From assembly GCF_022352055.1 (NCBI RefSeq), contig NZ_JAKRWM010000001.1, positions 496,001-560,000 on the forward strand: a stretch of DNA of 64,000 nt, written 5' to 3'. Shown in pieces: positions 35,105 through 44,023 of this stretch. Under the pieces are notes generated by a model. The model did no database searches. It was given only the letters and a program-made list of their open reading frames with translations, and was not told the DNA's origin. The DNA is from Cohnella mopanensis (GTDB lineage: Bacteria; Bacillota; Bacilli; Paenibacillales; Paenibacillaceae). Position 1 is the stretch's first letter, and every line of letters begins with the position of its first letter. The position numbers and the translations under genes were made by a program.

Positions 35105-36919
35105 TTGGATATCTTTAGGGCATTGAAATCGTATTACTGGCAAGATAAAGGTTTTCTATGGGGGTCCGTAGTTGGGCTTGCAATCGCAACCGCACTCGGA
35201 TTGGTGTATCCTCTGCTGCTCAAAACGCTGATCGACGACATGATCGTACCCGGCAAGTATGAGGGAGTTCTTCAATTGTCGCTCGTAGCGGTGGGCATTA
35301 TTATCGTGAAAGCCGGATTTCAGTACGTACACGGCTTCAGCGGAGGGCGGCTCGGGAACAGGCTTGCTTATCGGCTTCGCAATGGATGTTACGAGAAGCT
35401 GCAGCAGTTATCGTTCTCCTTTTATGACAAAGCTAGGACAGGGGATCTGATGTCGCGCTTGACCGCCGATATCGAGGGCATGCGGAACTTTATAGGTTTC
35501 GGTTTCGCGCAATTGCTGAACACGGGGTTTCTGCTCATTTTCGGCTTTATGATGATGTTCTTCATCGATTGGAAACTAACGGTGATGACGTTCGCGATGA
35601 TTCCAGTACTCGCTTACGTAGCCATTCGGTTCGAACAGAATATCCATCCGGTATTCCGTTCTATTCGTTCAGCCGTAGGCCGACTGACGGTTCGTGTTCA
35701 AGAGAACATCACCGGGGTTAGAACCGTGAAATCTTTCGCGCGCGAGCCATTCGAAATCAACAAATTCGTGAAAGAAAACGTAGACTATCGCGACAATCAT
35801 TTACAGTTAGCGGTCGTGTGGGCGAAATATTTTCCGGTAATCGAATTTATCGCCAACTTAAGCGTTGCGGCTTTGCTTCTTGTCGGAGGATGGCGGGTTA
35901 TCGACGGTTCATTGTCTTTGGGAGATTTGGTCGCGCTTTCAGGGATGCTTGGCCTTATTGTCGCGCCGCTCTGGACGCTCGGGTTTCAGATTAACAACTA
36001 CACGCAGTCGAAAGCTTCAGGAGAGCGGCTGTTAGAGCTGCTGAACCAACCGATTTCCGTGAAAAATACGAAAAACAGCTTAGAGCTGGATACGAATGCC
36101 GTGCAAGGCCATATTCGATTCGAGGACGTAAGCTTCCGTTATACGAATCGGGACGAACTGCCGTCCGCGTTGCTTGGGTTTAATCTCGACGCTCCGGCAG
36201 GGGCGGTTATCGGCTTGCTGGGAGGTACGGGGTCGGGTAAGTCGACCGCGGTCGGATTGCTGCTTAGAGCGTATGACGTAGGCGAAGGTTCGGTTACATT
36301 GGATGGCGTCGATGTTCGGCACATTGAGCTGGCGAGCTTGCGCAGCCAAATCTCGATCGTCTTCCAAGAGTCGTTCCTCTTCTCGACGACGATCAAAGAG
36401 AATATCAGTTACGGGTTTCCCGATGCGACTCAAGAGGAGATCGAAGAAGCCGCGCGGTTAGCGCAGGCGGACGGATTTATCCGTGAGCTTCCTCTTGGAT
36501 ACGACACGATCGTCGGCGAGAGGGGAATGGGGCTATCCGGAGGCCAGAAGCAGCGGATCGCGATTGCTAGGGCATTGCTGGGCAAACCGAAAATTCTTAT
36601 CCTCGACGACGCGACAAGCGCATTGGATATGGAAACGGAGAATGAAATCCAAACCGCTATCCGTCAAGTTATGGTCGGTCGCACCGTATTCATGATCGCG
36701 CATCGGATATCGACGCTTCGCCGAGCGGATGAGATCGTCGTTCTGGATCGCGGTCATACGATCCAACGCGGCACTCATGAGCGGTTAATCCGTCAACCGG
36801 GCTTATATCGGGAAACGTACAGGATCCAATATGCGGATCGGCCAGATGAATTGGATCAATCATCGCATGCCTCCGAGATTACACTCGTTAAATCAGCCGA
36901 AAGGCGGGTGACGGGATGA
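35105..36919 (+). CDS. ABC exporter half-transporter, degenerate-site subunit
   Basis: 604 aa: a six-helix exporter membrane domain (about 15-310) fused to an ATPase domain. Walker A is GGTGSGKST, the signature is canonical LSGGQKQR, but Walker B ends ILILDDATSALD, with Asp where the catalytic Glu normally sits. It overlaps the next exporter subunit by four bases, and that subunit has the complementary pattern, so the two should form an asymmetric heterodimer like BmrCD or TM287/288. Drugs or lipids are the usual substrates. The TTG start at 35105 is preceded by GAGAGGAGG. Confidence 0.92.
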   Translation: MDIFRALKSYYWQDKGFLWGSVVGLAIATALGLVYPLLLKTLIDDMIVPGKYEGVLQLSLVAVGIIIVKAGFQYVHGFSGGRLGNRLAYRLRNGCYEKLQQLSFSFYDKARTGDLMSRLTADIEGMRNFIGFGFAQLLNTGFLLIFGFMMMFFIDWKLTVMTFAMIPVLAYVAIRFEQNIHPVFRSIRSAVGRLTVRVQENITGVRTVKSFAREPFEINKFVKENVDYRDNHLQLAVVWAKYFPVIEFIANLSVAALLLVGGWRVIDGSLSLGDLVALSGMLGLIVAPLWTLGFQINNYTQSKASGERLLELLNQPISVKNTKNSLELDTNAVQGHIRFEDVSFRYTNRDELPSALLGFNLDAPAGAVIGLLGGTGSGKSTAVGLLLRAYDVGEGSVTLDGVDVRHIELASLRSQISIVFQESFLFSTTIKENISYGFPDATQEEIEEAARLAQADGFIRELPLGYDTIVGERGMGLSGGQKQRIAIARALLGKPKILILDDATSALDMETENEIQTAIRQVMVGRTVFMIAHRISTLRRADEIVVLDRGHTIQRGTHERLIRQPGLYRETYRIQYADRPDELDQSSHASEITLVKSAERRVTG

Positions 36920-38715
36920 GCCGCAAATTCGTCTATCAAGACGATGAATTGATCGAAAAACCTTTTAACTGGAAACAAGTCGGAAGATTAGTCGGATTCG
37001 TAACGCCCTATAAGTCCGCGGTAACACGAGTCGTGTTCGTCATGACGGTGTTCGGGATGTTATCCCGTCTAGCGATTCCGTTCCTCATGAGCATGGCCAT
37101 CGATAAAGCGATCCATCCGAAGGACGGGAATAGCAGCACAAGCTTGTTGGTTAGCCTTGTCGCAGCAATGCTAATCATGTATGGAATGCGCTGGTGGGCC
37201 CAAAAGTACACGATCCAGAAAACGAATGAAATCGGCCAGAAGGTTATTTTCGACTTGAGAGCGGCGTTGTTCCGCCATATCCAATCGTTGTCGTTCCGTT
37301 TCTTCGATAAGCGACCTGCCGGGTCCGTACTCGTGAGAGTCACGAACGACGTGAATTCGTTACAGGACATGTTCACTAACGGCGTCGTTAACTCCGCCAT
37401 CGATATCGTTCAATTGATCGGAATCACGATTATTCTTCTGGTCATGGAACCGAAGCTAGGTCTTGCCATCATGATTACCGTTCCATTAATGTTCATCATT
37501 TCGTCGGCGTTGCGCAAAAAAATCCGGATGGCTTGGCAAATTGTCCGTATTAAGCAGTCCAGGATCAATTCCCATCTTAATGAGAGCATTCAGGGAATTC
37601 GCGTCACGCAAGCCTATGCTCAGGAGAAGGAAAACATCGCTTTCTTCGACGGCATGAACAAAAGCAACATCCGTTCGTGGAATACGGCTTCGGCGCTGAA
37701 TCAGCTGTTCGGACCGGTTATCGAAATCACTTCCGCAGTGGGTACATTGATCTTGCTGCTATACGGAACGTATTTAATCCAATCGGGAGCGATGACCGTA
37801 GGTGTCCTAGTTGCTTTCATTACATATGTGGGCAGCTTCTGGGAACCGATTACGAGACTAGGCAATATGTACTCCCAGCTGTTAATCTCGATGTCTTCGG
37901 CAGAACGGATTTTCGAGTTCATGGATGAAAAACCGGCCGTGCCGGAGAAAGATGGCGCGGTGAAGTTATCTAATCTAAACGGAGACGTTAAACTAGAAGG
38001 CGTTACGTTCGGGTACGAGTCGGATCGCCCGGCGCTTCGCGGAGTCGACCTGGAAGTGAAAGCCGGTTTGTCGGTCGCGCTCGTCGGACATACCGGTTCG
38101 GGCAAAAGCACGATCGTGAACTTGCTGTGCCGGTTCTACGATACGGTAGAAGGACGCGTGCTGCTTGATGGCATTGACGTGAAAGACGCCACAATCGAGA
38201 GCTTGCGCTCCCAGATCGGCATCGTGCTGCAGGACACGTTTATTTTCTCTGGTTCGATTAGAGATAATATTCGATACGGCCGTCCAGATGCAACGGATGC
38301 GGAAGTAGAAGCGGCGGCGCGTTCCGTCCGCGCTCACGAATTTATCGTTGATTTGCCTAACGGGTACGATACGGAAGTAGAAGAGCGCGGCAATGCGCTT
38401 TCCGTTGGTCAGCGTCAATTGCTAAGCTTCGCGAGGGCGCTCCTAGCGAATCCGAGAATTCTCGTGTTGGATGAAGCGACGGCCAGCATCGATACCGAAA
38501 CGGAACTGAGAATTCAAGAGGCGCTGTCAACGCTGTTACAAGGACGCACTTCCTTCATCGTAGCTCACCGACTGTCCACGATTCGGCATTCCGATCTTAT
38601 CGTCGTATTGGATCATGGCGAGATCGTAGACCAAGGAAGCCACGACGAATTAATGAAACGTCCCGGCCATTATCGGAATTTGGTCGACGCGCAGTACAGG
38701 TACTTATCCGCTTAA
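36916..38715 (+). CDS. ABC exporter half-transporter, catalytic-site subunit
   Basis: 599 aa with the same membrane-plus-ATPase layout. Walker A is GHTGSGKST and Walker B VLDEATASID has the catalytic glutamate, whereas the signature is LSVGQRQL instead of LSGGQ. In a heterodimer its Walker motifs pair with the canonical signature of the upstream subunit, giving one working and one degenerate ATP site. The ATG overlaps the upstream stop by four bases. A perfect terminator follows. Confidence 0.92.
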   Translation: MSRKFVYQDDELIEKPFNWKQVGRLVGFVTPYKSAVTRVVFVMTVFGMLSRLAIPFLMSMAIDKAIHPKDGNSSTSLLVSLVAAMLIMYGMRWWAQKYTIQKTNEIGQKVIFDLRAALFRHIQSLSFRFFDKRPAGSVLVRVTNDVNSLQDMFTNGVVNSAIDIVQLIGITIILLVMEPKLGLAIMITVPLMFIISSALRKKIRMAWQIVRIKQSRINSHLNESIQGIRVTQAYAQEKENIAFFDGMNKSNIRSWNTASALNQLFGPVIEITSAVGTLILLLYGTYLIQSGAMTVGVLVAFITYVGSFWEPITRLGNMYSQLLISMSSAERIFEFMDEKPAVPEKDGAVKLSNLNGDVKLEGVTFGYESDRPALRGVDLEVKAGLSVALVGHTGSGKSTIVNLLCRFYDTVEGRVLLDGIDVKDATIESLRSQIGIVLQDTFIFSGSIRDNIRYGRPDATDAEVEAAARSVRAHEFIVDLPNGYDTEVEERGNALSVGQRQLLSFARALLANPRILVLDEATASIDTETELRIQEALSTLLQGRTSFIVAHRLSTIRHSDLIVVLDHGEIVDQGSHDELMKRPGHYRNLVDAQYRYLSA

Positions 38716-38720
38716 TCATA

Positions 38721-38760
38721 GAAGTTGCTCGGAAGTTCCTTTCGAGCAACTTCTTTTTTT
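38721..38760 (+). terminator. Rho-independent terminator after the ABC exporter pair
   Basis: GAAGTTGCTCG pairs with CGAGCAACTTC, followed by seven T residues. Confidence 0.92.
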
Positions 38761-38919
38761 ATAGTAGGAGATTTGAAAAATGACGACAGAACCGTTATCG
38801 TGGAAATCAGTAGAAAAAACGATTGGTGTAAATTGGTTGGAGCAGTAGCGAGGGTTAGTCGGAAAAACCGAGTAATACGAGCATGGAGAGGCGAAAGTCT
38901 GAGGATCGGAGGGGACCTG

Positions 38920-39735
38920 ATGAAATCTTCGTGGTTGTGGCGGTTATTAAGTTGGTCTACGTTCGTTTGCTTATTGGTGATGATTACGGGGTTCGGCTGG
39001 GCTCTGAAGGATACTTGGTTCCCTAATAAGGGGCTGGAATTGCCTCAGGCGTCCACTAAGCCGGAAGTAGCGACGGGCGGAGATTGGAGCGCCAAAAAGG
39101 AGCTGTACGTCGCAGCGCTTGGTGATTCCCTAACGAAAGGAACGGGGGACTCGACGGGAGAAGGTTATGTCACGAGAGTTATCGATCAATTATCGAAACA
39201 ATTGGACAAGCCGGTCTACTTAGTGAACAATATGGCGATTAACGGCCAAAGGGCGGATCAGCTCGTGAACCGATTGGACGAGGTTGGCTATAAGAACGCA
39301 ATCGGGAAAGCGGACATTATTCTCATGACGATCGGCGGCAACGATTTGTTCCAAATCGCCCAGAACGGGGGCTCTTTGGCGGAAGGCGGAGATCTGTCCC
39401 CGGAGCTTTTGTCGAAGCGATTACCAGAGGCGGAGCCTCGGCTAAAAGCCGTATTTGACAAGCTTCGGGAGCTTAATCCAACCGCGCGTATTATTTACGT
39501 CGGGTTATATAATGCGTTCTATGATCTTCCGGAAATGATTTCAATAAGCCAGCACGTAGCGGAATGGAATGATTATGCGTTCTCTTTGGCGAAAGCGGAT
39601 GGCAACGCAACCGTCGTTCCGACCTATGATTTGTTCGAATTCAGCTTGAAGAAGTATTTGTCGTCGGATCACTTTCATCCTAACGCTCAAGGCTACACCC
39701 GAATATCGGACAGAATCGTGCAGGCTTTGCAGTAA
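38920..39735 (+). CDS. GDSL/SGNH-family lipase or acylhydrolase (YpmR-like)
   Basis: 271 aa with an N-terminal membrane anchor or uncleaved signal (about 8-29). The SGNH blocks are visible: ALGDSLTKGTG (catalytic Ser), the NNMAINGQRADQL glycine block, MTIGGNDLF (Asn) and SSDHFHPNAQGY (catalytic Asp and His). It should hydrolyse an ester outside the membrane; the substrate is unknown. Bacillus has a similar YpmR. The ATG at 38920 has CGGAGGGG upstream. The open frame extends back to 38725 across the terminator, and that part is rejected as coding. Confidence 0.9.
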   Translation: MKSSWLWRLLSWSTFVCLLVMITGFGWALKDTWFPNKGLELPQASTKPEVATGGDWSAKKELYVAALGDSLTKGTGDSTGEGYVTRVIDQLSKQLDKPVYLVNNMAINGQRADQLVNRLDEVGYKNAIGKADIILMTIGGNDLFQIAQNGGSLAEGGDLSPELLSKRLPEAEPRLKAVFDKLRELNPTARIIYVGLYNAFYDLPEMISISQHVAEWNDYAFSLAKADGNATVVPTYDLFEFSLKKYLSSDHFHPNAQGYTRISDRIVQALQ

Positions 39736-39758
39736 ATCGAAGGGAGAGTGGCTAAGCG

Positions 39759-40724
39759 ATGGAGGCAAGAACCAAAGAAATCATATTGTCCGTTCAGGGA
39801 CTAAAGAAAACGATCGGACGAAAACCGATTATACACCAGGTTTCGTTCGACGTTTATGCGGGGGAGATTTTCGGATTTTTGGGTCCGAACGGATCAGGCA
39901 AAACGACGACGATACGGATGCTGGTCGATTTAATCAAACCTTCGGCGGGCAAAATCGTCATTTGCGGGGACAATGTCGGTACGCACCCGGAAAAGGCGCT
40001 TTCCCACATTGGTTGTATCGTCGAAAATCCGGAAATGTACGGTTACATGACCGGGTGGGAAAACCTTGAGCATTTTGCACGCATGCAAGCGGGAATTACG
40101 ATAGACAGAATTACGGAAGTCGTCGAGATCGTCGGGCTTGATCAGAGAATTCACGATAAAGTCAAAACGTATTCCCTAGGCATGAGACAGCGGTTGGGCA
40201 TTGCCCAAGCGTTGCTAGGCAGGCCGAAGCTGCTCATTCTAGATGAACCGACGAACGGCTTGGATCCGAAGGGAATCAAGGAGCTGCGGGAATTTATCCG
40301 CAAGCTGGCGGAGAGTGGTATGAGCCTCTTTATCTCGAGTCACTTGCTGAGCGAAATTCAGCTCATGTGCGATCGGGTTGCGATTATAGCCCATGGGGAA
40401 GTGATCGCCGTCGGGGAAGTCGAGGAGTTGGTGTCGCAGGCAGGCACCTATACGATATGGCAAGTAGGGGATACGACCGAGGTGAAGCGGATGTTATCGG
40501 GTCAACAGGACGTTCAACTGATTCCCGATAACGAGCATCGAATAGACGAATCGATATTGTCTGGCCTTCATCATCCGATAATAACGATCATGGACGAGGA
40601 CAAAATCAGTGAATGGGTTAGCCGGTTCGTATCGGCGGGAATTGCCATTCATTCCGTCCAACGCGTCGCGCCTTCCTTGGAGGAACTATTCTTGAAGCTG
40701 ACGGAGGGAGAGAAAATTGGCTAA
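39759..40724 (+). CDS. ABC transporter ATP-binding protein
   Basis: 321-aa single ATPase subunit. Walker A is GPNGSGKTT, the signature is the variant YSLGMRQRLGIAQAL, Walker B is LLILDEPTNGLDP, and the H-loop is in SSHLLSE. The signature and C-terminal extension are like bacitracin/lantibiotic-resistance ATPases (BcrA/YhcH type). It overlaps the permease gene by eight bases and starts 23 bases after the GDSL gene, so the three may form one unit. The exported substrate is unknown. Confidence 0.93.
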   Translation: MEARTKEIILSVQGLKKTIGRKPIIHQVSFDVYAGEIFGFLGPNGSGKTTTIRMLVDLIKPSAGKIVICGDNVGTHPEKALSHIGCIVENPEMYGYMTGWENLEHFARMQAGITIDRITEVVEIVGLDQRIHDKVKTYSLGMRQRLGIAQALLGRPKLLILDEPTNGLDPKGIKELREFIRKLAESGMSLFISSHLLSEIQLMCDRVAIIAHGEVIAVGEVEELVSQAGTYTIWQVGDTTEVKRMLSGQQDVQLIPDNEHRIDESILSGLHHPIITIMDEDKISEWVSRFVSAGIAIHSVQRVAPSLEELFLKLTEGEKIG

Positions 40725-41706
40725 TTTGCTAGCTTTAATCCAGAACGAGACGCTAAAAGTATGGAAGAAGAAACGGTTTGCGGTCGTTGTGCTGATCCTG
40801 CTCATTCTAATTCCGATCTTCGTCTATGCGAATTTGAAAATCGCCCAGAACAGCGCCGATAAATTTCACGCGGATTGGCGATCGGAGCTGCAAAGCCGAA
40901 TTACGGATAATACCAATGCCTTAAGCAGCGATAGAATTCCGGAAGAATGGAAACAGTGGCGCAAAGCGCTTGTGCAGCAATTGCAATATTATCTCGATCA
41001 CGATATTAATCCGGAATCGCCGAATGCCGTCACTTTCACCCGTCGATTCATGGACAATGCGGTTAGTTTGTTTGTACCTTTGATGGTTCTCGCCATCGCG
41101 TCGGATCTCGTTTCCTCGGAACGGTCGAGCGGGACGATCAAGATGCTGCTCACGAGGCCGGTTCGAAGATGGAGAATCTTGTTCGCCAAGCTGGCAGCTC
41201 TGACGTTGTACGTATCGCTTATTATGTTCACGACCGTATTGCTCTGTTATCTGATCTCCGGCCTTGTATTCGGCTATAAGGGTTGGGGAGAGCCGGTGTT
41301 CGTCGGATTCCAGGTGCAAGGGGCGGACGTGGATACGAGCGGGGTTCATGCGGTAACGCAAGGCGTATATTTACTCATGCAGGCCGGACTGATTTGGTTT
41401 TCCGCCATGGTCGTAGCCATAATCGCTTTGATGGTATCCGTTCTCGTTCGCAGCACGGCGGCGAGCTTCGTTACGATGATGGCGACGATTATCGCAGGGA
41501 CGATATTGTCGAATATGGCTTCATCTTGGCAGAGCGCAAAGTATTTGTTCAACGTAAATCTGGAATTGTCGTCCTATTTAAGAGGCACTCCACCTCCGAT
41601 TGAGGGCATGACGCTAGGGTTTTCGCTAGCAATATTAGGGATTTGGGCCGTCGCCGCACTCATCGTTTCATTCACTGTCTTTACGAAGCAAGACATCTTG
41701 AATTAG
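40717..41706 (+). CDS. ABC transporter permease (ABC-2 type)
   Basis: 329-aa integral membrane protein. Membrane segments are near residues 20-38 and at about 115-135, 160-190, 220-250, 255-275 and 300-325, with a long extracytoplasmic loop between the first two. The ERSSGTIKMLLTRPVRRWRILFAKL stretch between helices is characteristic of ABC-2 permeases of the BcrB/NatB kind. It uses a TTG start at 40717 with GGAGGGAG upstream and overlaps the ATPase gene. Confidence 0.88.
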   Translation: MANLLALIQNETLKVWKKKRFAVVVLILLILIPIFVYANLKIAQNSADKFHADWRSELQSRITDNTNALSSDRIPEEWKQWRKALVQQLQYYLDHDINPESPNAVTFTRRFMDNAVSLFVPLMVLAIASDLVSSERSSGTIKMLLTRPVRRWRILFAKLAALTLYVSLIMFTTVLLCYLISGLVFGYKGWGEPVFVGFQVQGADVDTSGVHAVTQGVYLLMQAGLIWFSAMVVAIIALMVSVLVRSTAASFVTMMATIIAGTILSNMASSWQSAKYLFNVNLELSSYLRGTPPPIEGMTLGFSLAILGIWAVAALIVSFTVFTKQDILN

Positions 41707-41764
41707 AATAAACGGTAGTGCGTTTGCATTTGCAGGCGCAAGAGAGAAGCAAGGAGGTCCATTC

Positions 41765-43738
41765 GTGACCGAACAAATCGATCTTTTTACTGAAAGCGCG
41801 GCTACCGCGGGCAGCGAATATAACGCGGATGATATTCAGATTCTGGAAGGCTTAACCGCGGTCCGCAAAAGACCGGGCATGTACATCGGGAGCACGACGG
41901 CATCGGGTTTGCATCATCTGCTGTGGGAAATTGTCGATAACGCGGTCGATGAGCATCTGGCTAGATTTTGCTCGCGCATCGACGTTACCGTTCATTCCGA
42001 CAATTCCGTTACGGTTGTCGATAACGGACGGGGAATTCCGACGGGCATGCACAAGAGCGGCATCCCCACACCGCAAGTCGTATATACGATCCTGCACGCA
42101 GGGGGTAAATTCGGAGGCGGAGGATATAAGAAATCCGGGGGATTGCACGGGGTAGGAGCTTCCGTAACGAACGCCTTGTCCGAATGGTTGGAAGTTGAGA
42201 TATACCGAGACGGTAAAATACATAAGATGAGATTCGAAACGTGGGTCGACGACAGAGGAATAGAGCACGTCGGAGAACCCGTTACCGGACTCGAAGTGAC
42301 CGGCAACACGAACCGCACCGGTACGAAGGTTACCTTCAAACCCGATCCTAAAGTATTCCATGGCCACGTCAGCATGAGCTACGATACTTTATCGGAACGA
42401 TTGCAGGAAATCGCGTTCTTGAACTCCGGCCTTAAGGTCAACATCAAAGACGAGCGCAGCGGTAAATCCGATACGTACCATTACGAAGGCGGGGCGCGCC
42501 AATTCGTTGAATTTCTTAACGAGGAGAAATCCGTCCTGCATGAGGTTATCCATTTCACGTCGGAGAAGGACGAGATCGAAGTCGAAATCGCCTTGCAGTA
42601 TAACGACGGGTATACCGAGACGCTGGCTTCTTTCGTTAACTCGATTCCTACTCGCGGAGGCGGAACGCACGAGACGGGCTTCAAGACGGCGTATACACGG
42701 GTGATGAACGAGTACGCTCGCAAAACGGGTCAGTTGAAGGAAAAAGAAAAAAACCTCGAAGGAAATGATCTTCGCGAAGGTTTAATGGCCGTTATCAATA
42801 TTAAAATGTCGGAAGTGGAATTCGTCGGTCAGACGAAGGATCAACTCGGCAGCGCTTCAGCGCGCGGCGCGGTAGACGCGATCGTCACCGACAAGATGGC
42901 CGTCTTCCTGGAGGAAAATCCTCAGGTGGGCCAGTTATTGATTCGTAAATCGGTTCAAGCATCCAAAGCCCGCGAAGCAGCTCGCAAAGCCCGCGAAGAG
43001 ATTCGCAGCGGCAAGAAGCGGAGCGAGAGCGCGAGCCTGGGCGGCAAGCTGTCTCCCGCGCAGTCCAAGGATAGCTCGCGCAACGAGCTGTTCATCGTAG
43101 AAGGAGACTCCGCGGGCGGTTCGGCCAAGCAAGGAAGGGATTCCAAATATCAAGCGATTTTGCCGCTGAAGGGCAAACCGATGAATCCCGAGAAGTCCAA
43201 GCTTGTGGACATCTTGAAGAACGATGAGTACAAGGCAATTATCGCGGCTATTGGCGCAGGCATAGGCTCGGAATTCGATGTGGAAGAATGCAACTATTCC
43301 AAGATCATCATTATGACGGACGCGGATACGGATGGCGCTCATATACAAGTGTTGCTTCTGACTTTCTTCTACCGTTATATGAAACCGTTAATCGATGCTG
43401 GTAAGGTGTTCATCGCCCAGCCTCCGTTGTACAAGCTTACGAGAAAATCCGGAAAGCTTGAGACGGTAAGATATGCGTGGACCGATGACCAACTGAACAA
43501 CTACTTGAAAGAAATCGGCAAAGGCGCGGAGCTTCAGCGTTACAAAGGTCTCGGAGAGATGAATCCGGATCAGTTGTGGGAAACGACGATGAATTACGAA
43601 ACCCGCACTTTCCTGCAGGTTCAGATCGAAGACGCCGCCAAAGCGGAGCGCCGAGTCTCGACGCTAATGGGTGACAAAGTCGACCCTCGCAAGCGTTGGA
43701 TTATCGAGAACGTGGATTTCACGGAGTACGAGGAGTAA
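41765..43738 (+). CDS. parE: DNA topoisomerase IV subunit B
   Basis: 657-aa GHKL-type ATPase subunit. The N-terminal ATPase has EIVDNAVDE, VVDNGRGIPTG and GLHGVGASVTNALS. The transducer domain is central. The C-terminal TOPRIM domain shows FIVEGDSAGGSAKQGRD and MTDADTDGAHI. Together with ParC it decatenates daughter chromosomes. Length and the parC partner favour ParE over GyrB. The GTG at 41765 has AAGGAGG upstream. The spacing to parC is 285 bases, much larger than usual for this operon. Confidence 0.95.
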   Translation: MTEQIDLFTESAATAGSEYNADDIQILEGLTAVRKRPGMYIGSTTASGLHHLLWEIVDNAVDEHLARFCSRIDVTVHSDNSVTVVDNGRGIPTGMHKSGIPTPQVVYTILHAGGKFGGGGYKKSGGLHGVGASVTNALSEWLEVEIYRDGKIHKMRFETWVDDRGIEHVGEPVTGLEVTGNTNRTGTKVTFKPDPKVFHGHVSMSYDTLSERLQEIAFLNSGLKVNIKDERSGKSDTYHYEGGARQFVEFLNEEKSVLHEVIHFTSEKDEIEVEIALQYNDGYTETLASFVNSIPTRGGGTHETGFKTAYTRVMNEYARKTGQLKEKEKNLEGNDLREGLMAVINIKMSEVEFVGQTKDQLGSASARGAVDAIVTDKMAVFLEENPQVGQLLIRKSVQASKAREAARKAREEIRSGKKRSESASLGGKLSPAQSKDSSRNELFIVEGDSAGGSAKQGRDSKYQAILPLKGKPMNPEKSKLVDILKNDEYKAIIAAIGAGIGSEFDVEECNYSKIIIMTDADTDGAHIQVLLLTFFYRYMKPLIDAGKVFIAQPPLYKLTRKSGKLETVRYAWTDDQLNNYLKEIGKGAELQRYKGLGEMNPDQLWETTMNYETRTFLQVQIEDAAKAERRVSTLMGDKVDPRKRWIIENVDFTEYEE

Positions 43739-43744
43739 ATCTAA

Positions 43745-43977
43745 TCGAATGGAATAGGATCAACGGGTATTACGAAAAAGGTTGCCCCTTCCACCGCTAC
43801 TGTACCCCACAAAGTGACGATGATGCTAACGAAGCTAATTCCGATTACTTTGCGGGGACCCCAGAACTCATCGAGTTTGCCTTTATCGGACTAAGTGGTA
43901 GCAACTCGATTTTAAAGGCGGCCGTAAACTTTCCAGGGGCAATCCTTTTCCTTCATACCGCGACCTATTCTTTTCGA
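43745..43977 (+). other. Long branched inverted-repeat element between parE and parC (MITE-like or structured RNA)
   Basis: The 285-base spacer folds into nested helices that I paired base by base: 43745-43749 with 43973-43977; 43752-43758 with 43964-43970; 43766-43770 with 43955-43959; and 43774-43789 with 43935-43950 (16 positions, one A-C mismatch, one G-U). Inside this stem lie two or three arms: 43805-43817 with 43845-43857 (one mismatch, one G-U), 43870-43877 with 43903-43910 (8 perfect bp) and a small one, 43914-43917 with 43929-43932. The element starts six bases after the parE stop and ends 46 bases before the parC start, so it lies in the operon mRNA. A frame is open across it but has no ribosome-binding site. 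It is either a bcr1/MITE-like insertion or a cis-acting RNA. Confidence 0.75.
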
Positions 43978-44023
43978 AATGATTTACAAATCGTATCCAT
44001 AAAACACTAGGAGGCACAAAGAA

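Noticed and set aside
38725..38919. N-terminal extension of the GDSL gene
   Set aside because: It would run through the terminator of the exporter operon; the ATG at 38920 has a good ribosome-binding site and a normal signal/anchor start.
43696..44010. 104-codon frame across the parE-parC spacer
   Set aside because: It overlaps the parE end, has no ribosome-binding site, and the stretch is explained better by nested inverted repeats.
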